A stretch of DNA of 5,455 nucleotides, taken from NCBI GenBank assembly GCA_031260385.1, contig JAIRKB010000027.1:1-5455 (forward strand), in the 5' to 3' direction. Origin of the DNA: Propionibacteriaceae bacterium (GTDB taxonomy: Bacteria; Actinomycetota; Actinomycetes; Propionibacteriales; Propionibacteriaceae). The position numbers and the translations under genes are program-made. Position 1 is the stretch's first letter. Every line of letters begins with the position of its first letter. The notes beneath the pieces were generated by a model. It was not told the origin of the DNA. It saw nothing but the letters and a program-made list of their open reading frames with translations, and made no database searches. Positions 1 through 4,522 of this stretch are shown piece by piece.

Positions 1-524
1 CCAGTGACATTCGACATCGCCGTCACGGCGACGACCTTCGTACGTTCGTTTATCAACGACTCCGCCCGGGCCTTGTCGAGGTCAAAGTGGCCTTCGTCAT
101 CAACATCAAACCACCGCAAGCGCGCTCTAGTCCGCTCGCAAGCTAATTGCCAAGGCACAATATTCGAATGATGTTCGCTGACCGAGATCACAACCTCATC
201 GCCGGGACCCAAGCGCGTCGCCAAGGTGTAGGCAGCGAGGTTCAAGGCTTCGGAAGCGTTCTTCGTGAAGACGATTTCCTCGCTAGCCGCGCCGATGAAC
301 TGGGCAATCCGGCGTCGGGCCGCCGTGTAGGCTTCGGTCGCCTCCGCGCCGAGTCGATGCATGGCGCGGGCGACATTGGCATTGTGAGACCGGTAGTGCT
401 CTTCTAGCGCCTGGAGGACCGCCGTGGGCTTCTGGGAGGTGTTAGCGGAGTCCAGGTAGACCAGTGGTTGATCGCCAATCTTCCGCGTCAGGATCGGAAA
501 ATCGGCTCGCCGCTCAGTTAGCAT
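1..524 (-). CDS. sufS: SufS cysteine desulfurase, N-terminal part (runs off left edge)
   Basis: PLP-dependent group II cysteine desulfurase. It removes sulfur from L-cysteine as an enzyme-bound persulfide for the cytoplasmic SUF Fe-S assembly pathway. I translated 174 complete codons. Visible family marks are the ADFPIL start (residues 7-12), VYLDSANTSQKP (22-33), NANVARAMH (48-56), EIVFTKNASEALNL (83-96) and SEHHSNIVPWQ (116-126). His118 aligns with the PLP-stacking His123 of E. coli SufS. The PLP lysine and the catalytic cysteine lie outside the window. The ATG at 524 is preceded by TAGGAGGT (minus strand, 529-536), 5 nt from the start, and the gene overlaps the end of sufC by 11 nt, so the two are probably coupled. 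The residue aligned with E. coli His55 is Ala52 (NVARAMH against the common NVHRGVH); Arg53 is kept. The actinobacterial context suggests SufU as sulfur acceptor, but no sufU is visible. The family assignment is very secure. Confidence 0.95.
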   Translation of the reverse strand, partial: MLTERRADFPILTRKIGDQPLVYLDSANTSQKPTAVLQALEEHYRSHNANVARAMHRLGAEATEAYTAARRRIAQFIGAASEEIVFTKNASEALNLAAYTLATRLGPGDEVVISVSEHHSNIVPWQLACERTRARLRWFDVDDEGHFDLDKARAESLINERTKVVAVTAMSNVT

Positions 525-1275
525 CACTACCTCCTAGCCAGGCCTCATAACCGGTCTCTTCCAAGCGTTCCGCCAAGCTAGCATCGCCTTGCTCAACGAT
601 TTGTCCATCAACGAAAACATGAACGAAATCGGGTTTGATATAGCGCAGAATCCGGGTGTAATGGGTGATCAACAAGAGCCCGCGATCACCGGCTTCGGCA
701 TAACGGTTAACCCCTTCCGAGACCACCCGCAAGGCATCAATATCGAGCCCGGAGTCGGTTTCGTCGAGGATCGCATAGCGGGGGTTGAGCAGGTGAAGCT
801 GGACGATCTCGTGACGCTTCTTCTCCCCACCCGAGAACCCCTCATTGACACTACGAGCGGCAAATTCCTTGTCAAGGGCCATATCGGCTAGAGATTGGTT
901 CACCTGCTTGACCCAGGTTCTTAAGGCAGGCGCTTGGCCGTCAATCGCATGTTTGGCTGTACGCAGGAAGTTGGCCACCGAGACCCCGGGGATCTCCACC
1001 GGATATTGCATCGCCAAGAAGAGCCCTTGGCGAGCCCGCTCATCGACACTCATTCCCACTAGATCGACGCCATCAAGCAAGATCGCGCCGCTAGTGATGG
1101 TGTACTTAGGGTGGCCGGCCAAAGAGTAAGCCAGAGTCGACTTCCCGGAGCCGTTTGGCCCCATGATCGCGTGCACCTCGCCAGGGCGAATCTCCAGGTT
1201 CACCCCACGCAGGATCGGCTTGTCACCGGTCTCAGTCACCACCGAAACATGCAAGTCCTTAATCAGAAGACTCAT
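514..1275 (-). CDS. sufC: SufC, ABC-type ATPase of the SufBCD scaffold complex
   Basis: Cytoplasmic ABC ATPase that binds SufB and SufD and uses ATP hydrolysis to drive the conformational change needed for cluster assembly. It is not a transporter. The protein has 253 residues, normal for SufC. Motifs in order are Walker A GPNGSGKST (39-47), Q-loop Gln90 in AMQYPVEIPG, signature FSGGEKKRHEI (147-157), Walker B YAILDETDSGLDID (167-180, with Asp171 and Glu172) and the switch His205 in LLITHYTRIL. The DETDSGLDID form and the AMQYPVEIPG stretch are typical of SufC rather than of transporter ATPases. The ATG at 1275 has AAGGAG (minus strand, 1280-1285) 4 nt upstream, so it can be translated independently despite the 238-nt gap after sufD. 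The 3' end overlaps the sufS start by 11 nt. All catalytic motifs are intact. Confidence 0.98.
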   Translation of the reverse strand: MSLLIKDLHVSVVTETGDKPILRGVNLEIRPGEVHAIMGPNGSGKSTLAYSLAGHPKYTITSGAILLDGVDLVGMSVDERARQGLFLAMQYPVEIPGVSVANFLRTAKHAIDGQAPALRTWVKQVNQSLADMALDKEFAARSVNEGFSGGEKKRHEIVQLHLLNPRYAILDETDSGLDIDALRVVSEGVNRYAEAGDRGLLLITHYTRILRYIKPDFVHVFVDGQIVEQGDASLAERLEETGYEAWLGGSDAN

Positions 1276-1295
1276 CTCACTCCTTGTCTAGGTTT

Positions 1296-1368
1296 GTGTC
1301 GCGTTCGGGATGTTCGATCGCTGCCATCGTGCGCCTCGCCGCGTTGTCGTCGGTCGACGGGCGGTCCA
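1296..1368. repeat. Direct repeat copy A in the sufD-sufC gap
   Basis: 73-nt copy beginning GTGTCGCGTTCGGGATGTTC on the plus strand. It matches copy B in blocks: 19 of 20 at the left end, then GATCGCTGCCAT (12 of 12), then a perfect 29-nt core (1335-1363) containing GTCGTCGGTCGACGG with a SalI-type GTCGAC palindrome. Compared with B it lacks TTGACAG after the first block. The start-to-start distance to copy B is 78 nt. The alignment was made by eye and both copies are unmistakable. Confidence 0.9.
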
Positions 1369-1373
1369 AGTCC

Positions 1374-1454
1374 GTGTCGCGTTAGGGATGTTCTTGACAG
1401 GATCGCTGCCATATGGCGCGTCTCGCCGCGTTGTCGTCGGTCGACGGGCGTCCA
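1374..1454. repeat. Direct repeat copy B in the sufD-sufC gap
   Basis: 81-nt second copy. It carries a 7-nt insertion (TTGACAG, 1394-1400) relative to copy A and a diverged stretch that creates the 10-bp perfect palindrome GCCATATGGC (1408-1417). The 29-nt core at 1422-1450 is identical to 1335-1363 in copy A. Such strong conservation of one core beside drifted flanks suggests either recent duplication or a core under selection. No inverted terminal repeats, transposase or target-site duplication is visible. Confidence 0.9.
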
Positions 1455-1513
1455 GCCCGCCTCCCTCCTCCGCCTTGCGATCCGCACTATCTGACAACGA
1501 TCCTTCATGTCAA

Positions 1514-2323
1514 TTACACCCCCAACACAACACTCGCGTTAATCCGCTCCATCCAATCCTCGCTATCACCGATCCGGGCGAGGATCGAAGCGAAGAAACC
1601 CTGCACCACTAGGCGGCGGGCTTCAGCGGGGCTAATCCCCCGGCTCATCAGGTAAAACAATTGCTCATCATCGAACCGCCCCGCAGTTGCGGAATGGCCA
1701 GCCCGCCGGACCTCGCCGGTTTCGATCTCCAGGTTAGGCACGGCATCAACCCGGCAGCCATCGGACAAGATCAGATTCTTGTTCGACTCGTAGGTGTCGG
1801 TGCCGATCCCCTCCGGGCGAATACTGACCTCTCCCACCCAGGATGAGCGAGCGTTCTCACCCTGGAGAGCCCCCCGGTAATCGACCAGGGAGGTGGTATT
1901 GGGCTGGTTGTGATCAATGTAGACACTGTGTTGGAGATGTTGACCGGCCCCAGCGAAGTAGACCCCCAGCAGCTCGGCGCGCCCCCCCGGCCCCGTGTAG
2001 GTGACGGCGGTTTCGTGTTGGATCCACTGGCCTTGTAAGGTGATGACGGCGTGACGCAGCTCCGCATCTTTGCCGATATTGATCCGGTAGCGGAGCTGAG
2101 CGACGGCCTCGGGACGCCAATCTTGGATACTGATGATCGTCAAGCGCGCCCCTTCAGCAAGATCAATCTCAACCTCACCGTTAAAGCGCCCGCTTCCTGG
2201 ATAAAGTAAACGAAGGGTGGCGGCCGAGTTGGGCTTCGCGTAGACGGAAAGGTGATCAAAAGGCATCAGGGTCCGCGGCTCGGTGTCGACCGTCGTAATC
2301 GAAAGGTATTCAATCCCACTCAT
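1514..2323 (-). CDS. sufD: SufD, Fe-S scaffold subunit lacking the usual N-terminal domain
   Basis: Partner of SufB in the SufBCD complex, forming the SufB-SufD interface where the nascent cluster is built. The 269 residues correspond to the beta-helix core and C-terminal SufC-binding region. Matching blocks include INIGKDAELRHAVITLQG (81-98), AELLGVYFAGAGQHL (116-130), YRGALQGENARSSWVGE (149-165), TDTYESNKNLILSDG (175-189), VPNLEIETGEV (195-205) and GRFDDEQLFYLMSRGI (215-230). His210 aligns with E. coli SufD His360; the position of E. coli Cys358 is Ala208. Family members usually have about 380-420 residues, so roughly 120 N-terminal residues are missing. The start is firm: ATG at 2323 overlaps the sufB stop as ATGA, with GGAAGGAG (minus strand, 2331-2338) 7 nt upstream, and SufB upstream is complete. 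This is therefore a short protein, not a misannotated start. Function is probably retained, by inference. Confidence 0.95.
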   Translation of the reverse strand: MSGIEYLSITTVDTEPRTLMPFDHLSVYAKPNSAATLRLLYPGSGRFNGEVEIDLAEGARLTIISIQDWRPEAVAQLRYRINIGKDAELRHAVITLQGQWIQHETAVTYTGPGGRAELLGVYFAGAGQHLQHSVYIDHNQPNTTSLVDYRGALQGENARSSWVGEVSIRPEGIGTDTYESNKNLILSDGCRVDAVPNLEIETGEVRRAGHSATAGRFDDEQLFYLMSRGISPAEARRLVVQGFFASILARIGDSEDWMERINASVVLGV

Positions 2324-3714
2324 CCGACCGCTCCTTCCATCTGCAACTCAATTAGGCGGTTGAGCTCAAGGGCGTATTCCATCGGCAGTTCCTTGGCGAT
2401 CGGCTCGATGAACCCCCTCACGATCATCGCCATCGCCGCCTCTTCGGTCATACCCCGGCTCATCAGGTAGAACAGTTGCTCGTCACTGACCTTGGAGACT
2501 GTCGCCTCGTGGGCCAGCGACACCTCGTCTTCTCGTACATCCATGTAAGGGTAAGTATCAGAGCGCGAGATGGTGTCAACCAGCAGAGCATCACAGCGGA
2601 CGGAGGAAGCGGCGTGATGGGCTTGGGGGGTGACCTTGACCAGCCCTCGGTAGGAGGCGCGCCCCCCGGAACGGGCCACCGACTTGGAGACGATCGTCGA
2701 GGAGGTGTAGGGAGCGGCATGGACCATCTTCGAGCCGGTGTCCTGCTGCTGGCCGGCCCCCGCAAAGGCGATCGAGAGGGTCTCCCCTTTGGCGTGTTCC
2801 CCGAGCAGCCAGACGGCGGGGTATTTCATCGTCACCTTGGAGCCGATATTGCCGTCCACCCACTCCATGGTTGCCCGCTCGGCGCAAGTCGCCCGCTTGG
2901 TGACCAGGTTGTAGACGTTATTGGACCAGTTCTGGATCGTCGTGTAGCGGCAACGCGCCCCGCGCTTGATCACGATTTCGACGACGGCCGAGTGGAGGGA
3001 GTCGGACTTGTAGATCGGCGCCGTACATCCCTCAACATAGTGAACAAAAGCCCCCTCGTCGACAATGATCAGGGTTCTTTCAAACTGCCCCATGTTCTCG
3101 GTGTTGATTCGGAAGTAGGCCTGGAGGGGGATGACGACCTGGACCCCTTTGGGAACGTAAATAAAGGAGCCCCCCGACCAAACCGCCGAGTTGAGGGCGG
3201 CAAACTTATTATCCCCGGCGGGCACGACCGAGCCGAAATACTCCCGAAATAGCTCTGGATGCTCTTTCAAAGCGGTATCGGTGTCGAGGAAGATCACACC
3301 CTGGCGTTCGAGTTCTTCGTTTATCTTGTGATAGACGACCTCGGATTCGTATTGGGCGGCCACTCCGGCGACCAGACGCTGGCGTTCCGCCTCCGGAATG
3401 CCCAAGCGATCATAGGTCACCCGGATCTCTTCGGGTAGATCCTGCCAGTCCTGAACCGGTGAGTCGGTGGGCTTGACGTAATATTTGATGGCATCAAAGT
3501 CGATGTCGCTAAGGTCCGGCCCCCAGGTCGGCAGCGGCTTGCGTTCGAAGATTCCCAAGGCTTTCAGCCGGAAGTCGAGCATCCAACTCGGCTCCTGTTT
3601 CCGCGCCGAGATCTCGCGAACGACCGCTTCGTCGAGGCCCCGCGAGGCCGACTGCCCAGCGGTGTCTAGATCGTGCCAACCGTAACGGTAAGTCCCAATC
3701 TCTTCAGTTATCAC
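2320..3714 (-). CDS. sufB: SufB, Fe-S cluster assembly scaffold protein
   Basis: Main scaffold subunit of the cytoplasmic SufBCD complex; it accepts sulfur and hosts the nascent Fe-S cluster at its interface with SufD. From the chosen start it has 464 residues, normal for actinobacterial SufB. There is no intein, unlike M. tuberculosis SufB. Diagnostic stretches are QYESEVVYHKINEELE (121-136), VIFLDTDTALKEHPELF (140-156), NMGQFERTLIIVDEGAF (207-223), YVEGCTAPIYKSDSLHSA (226-243), NWSNNVYNLVTKRATC (262-277) and EATVSKVSDEQLFYLMSRG (403-421). Cys374 in VRCDALL aligns with E. coli SufB Cys405, the sulfur-accepting residue, and His402/Glu403 align with E. coli His433/Glu434. I chose the GTG at 3714 rather than the upstream ATG at 3753. 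AAGGAGG lies 4 nt before the GTG, the GTG overlaps the sufR stop as GTGA, and the extra 13 residues (MYDPYPGGCQGGP) do not look like SufB. Confidence 0.97.
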   Translation of the reverse strand: MITEEIGTYRYGWHDLDTAGQSASRGLDEAVVREISARKQEPSWMLDFRLKALGIFERKPLPTWGPDLSDIDFDAIKYYVKPTDSPVQDWQDLPEEIRVTYDRLGIPEAERQRLVAGVAAQYESEVVYHKINEELERQGVIFLDTDTALKEHPELFREYFGSVVPAGDNKFAALNSAVWSGGSFIYVPKGVQVVIPLQAYFRINTENMGQFERTLIIVDEGAFVHYVEGCTAPIYKSDSLHSAVVEIVIKRGARCRYTTIQNWSNNVYNLVTKRATCAERATMEWVDGNIGSKVTMKYPAVWLLGEHAKGETLSIAFAGAGQQQDTGSKMVHAAPYTSSTIVSKSVARSGGRASYRGLVKVTPQAHHAASSVRCDALLVDTISRSDTYPYMDVREDEVSLAHEATVSKVSDEQLFYLMSRGMTEEAAMAMIVRGFIEPIAKELPMEYALELNRLIELQMEGAVG

Positions 3715-4352
3715 TGGTCCTCCTTGGCAGCCACCGGGATATGGGTCGTACACACCCCGTCACCGTGGGCAATGGTGGCGAGACGTTGAACATGGGACCG
3801 CAGCAGGCGGGAGAAGACCGCAGTCTCAACGGAACACAACTGAGGAAAGCGAATCGCCACCGCCGGGTAAGGGCAGTTGTGCTGGCAGAGTTGCTCGCCG
3901 GAGCCGATCGGCAGTAGGCCCGCCATGAAGCCATCTTCGGTGAGGGCTTGGGAGAGGGCTTCCGCTTCGGTCAAGGCCGGGTTGGCCGCCACAAGCGACC
4001 CAAAACGGGCTTCGATAGCGGCAAAACGGGCTTCGAAGAAAGCGCTAACCGCCGCTTCCCCGCCGACGCTATGCAACATCTCGACCGCCGAGATCGCGAA
4101 GGAGTCGTAATCGTGGCTGAGCGCCTCCCGGCCAGCGGTGGTGGTGGCGTACTCTTTGGCGGGACGCCCGGCGCGCTCCCGGACGGCACTTGGTCGCGAA
4201 CGGACGTAAATTGAACCGACTTGCTCTAGATAAGCTAGGTGGCGTCGAATCGCCGCTTCGGTTAGTGAGAACTCGTCAGCGAGCTCAGCGGCGGTAGTCC
4301 AACTGTGCTCCGCGATGTAGGTCAGCACCCGCTGCCTGGTCGAGATTTTCAC
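3711..4352 (-). CDS. sufR: SufR-type Fe-S-sensing transcriptional regulator of the suf operon
   Basis: HTH regulator, 213 residues. The N-terminal winged helix-turn-helix (about residues 4-50) contains TTAAELADEFSLTEAAIRRH. A mid-region (about 85-150) probably dimerises. The C-terminal cluster-binding part has LCQHNC (155-160), FPQLCSVET (169-177) and the hallmark RLATIAHGDGVCTTHIP (190-206). Four cysteines (156, 160, 173, 201) are present, of which family members use three to bind a cluster. SufR proteins usually repress suf and release it when their cluster is lost or oxidised; that role here is inferred from the family and from being the first gene of the operon. Start: GTG at 4352 gives a sensible N-terminus (MKISTRQRVLTYIAEH), but no clear Shine-Dalgarno sequence precedes it and there is no better in-frame start upstream. 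Its stop overlaps the sufB start by 4 nt. Confidence 0.94.
   Translation of the reverse strand: MKISTRQRVLTYIAEHSWTTAAELADEFSLTEAAIRRHLAYLEQVGSIYVRSRPSAVRERAGRPAKEYATTTAGREALSHDYDSFAISAVEMLHSVGGEAAVSAFFEARFAAIEARFGSLVAANPALTEAEALSQALTEDGFMAGLLPIGSGEQLCQHNCPYPAVAIRFPQLCSVETAVFSRLLRSHVQRLATIAHGDGVCTTHIPVAAKEDQ
3719..3725 (-). promoter_or_regulatory. Ribosome binding site that fixes the sufB GTG start
   Basis: Perfect AAGGAGG on the minus strand inside the last codons of sufR, with a 4-nt spacer (ACCA) before GTG at 3714. It is out of place for the upstream ATG at 3753, which makes the GTG the better start and points to coupling of sufB translation to sufR. Confidence 0.9.
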
Positions 4353-4367
4353 AAGCTTATTCTTGCG
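4350..4367. promoter_or_regulatory. Imperfect dyad at the sufR start, candidate operator
   Basis: 18-bp imperfect inverted repeat of the form CnCAAGnnTAnnCTTGnG, with 12 of 18 positions symmetric and the perfect arms CAAG and CTTG separated by 6. It overlaps the sufR GTG. The arrangement resembles the short-arm, six-base-spacer operators reported for cyanobacterial SufR, but the arm sequence differs slightly and arms this short can arise by chance. Binding by SufR is a guess from position. Confidence 0.35.
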
Positions 4368-4507
4368 TAATTCTTTTCTTAGCGCATCTTTTGCCGATTC
4401 GTCCCAAATACTGGTGATGAAAGACCTAGAAAGCGGTAGGGTGGAGGGGCCGGTGAGCCGCCCCCCTGCTACCCCCCGCCGTGCTTAACCTACGAATTAG
4501 GATTACT
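4353..4507. promoter_or_regulatory. Divergent sufR / hppA intergenic region
   Basis: 155 nt that must hold the promoters of both divergent genes. An AT-rich half lies next to sufR (about 4353-4420) and a GC-rich hairpin lies at 4435-4473. I could not find a -35/-10 pair with good spacing on either strand. TAGGAT at 4498-4503 resembles an actinobacterial -10 element but has no matching -35 and sits only 4 nt from the hppA GTG, so its AGGA is more simply read as a ribosome binding site. Likely role: shared promoter and operator region, inferred from the gene layout. Confidence 0.6.
4435..4473. other. GC-rich hairpin between sufR and hppA
   Basis: GGTAG (4435-4439) pairs with CTACC (4469-4473). 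Inside it GGGG (4446-4449) pairs with CCCC (4462-4465), then after one C-C mismatch CGG pairs with CCG around a TGAG loop (4454-4457). There is no T-run on either side, and both genes are transcribed away from it, so it is not an intrinsic terminator. It could fold in the 5' leader of either gene if transcription starts beyond it. Confidence 0.5.
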
Positions 4508-4522
4508 GTGACGTCACTAATC
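4501..4522. promoter_or_regulatory. Dyad spanning the hppA start codon
   Basis: GATTA (4501-4505), CT, the perfect 10-bp palindrome GTGACGTCAC (4508-4517) and TAATC (4518-4522). The outer arms are exact reverse complements, so the element is symmetric except for the two-base CT. The first GTG of the palindrome is the proposed start codon, and the left arm overlaps the AGGA ribosome binding site (4499-4502). It could be a protein-binding site or an mRNA stem that hides the start. What binds it, if anything, is unknown. Confidence 0.5.

Larger units (their letters stand above)
1276..1513 (-). other. Unusual 238-nt sufD-sufC gap with tandem repeats
   Basis: All other junctions in this operon overlap, but sufD and sufC are separated by 238 nt. 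The gap holds two direct-repeat copies (listed separately), a short purine-rich stretch just after sufD (minus strand, GGAGGAGGGAGG, about 1461-1472) and the sufC ribosome binding site at 1280-1285. On the transcript a small hairpin can form at 1443-1461 (CGGGC, five-base loop, GCCCG, extended by a G-U and a G-C pair). No uridine run follows it, so it is not a convincing terminator. Two reading frames stay open through the gap because the repeat period is a multiple of three. The longer (minus strand, 1508 to 1272, 78 codons) is very arginine-rich and I do not call it a gene. The insertion may act as an mRNA spacer or be a spreading intergenic repeat; neither is shown. Confidence 0.8.

Noticed and set aside
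147..407. Plus-strand 86-codon open frame opposite sufS
   Set aside because: Antisense to conserved SufS blocks, with no family resemblance.
1394..1422. TTGACA on the plus strand within repeat copy B as an antisense promoter
   Set aside because: No -10 element at 16-19 nt spacing, and copy A lacks the hexamer.
1443..1461. Hairpin after sufD as an intrinsic terminator
   Set aside because: Short stem with no U-tract, and the operon continues into sufC and sufS.
1276..1513. The tandem repeat as a CRISPR array or insertion sequence
   Set aside because: Only two long imperfect units with no unique spacers, terminal inverted repeats or transposase.
2476..3252. Plus-strand 258-codon open frame opposite sufB
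   Set aside because: Lies fully antisense to a strongly conserved gene, has no recognisable domain, and is explained by codon bias of sufB on the other strand.
3715..3753. ATG at 3753 as the sufB start (13 extra residues)
   Set aside because: The extension is not SufB-like and lies inside sufR. The GTG at 3714 has a perfect AAGGAGG and a 4-nt overlap with the sufR stop.
4481..4507. GTG at 4481 as the hppA start
   Set aside because: In frame but no ribosome binding site; it would add nine residues before a signal sequence that is already complete from 4508.
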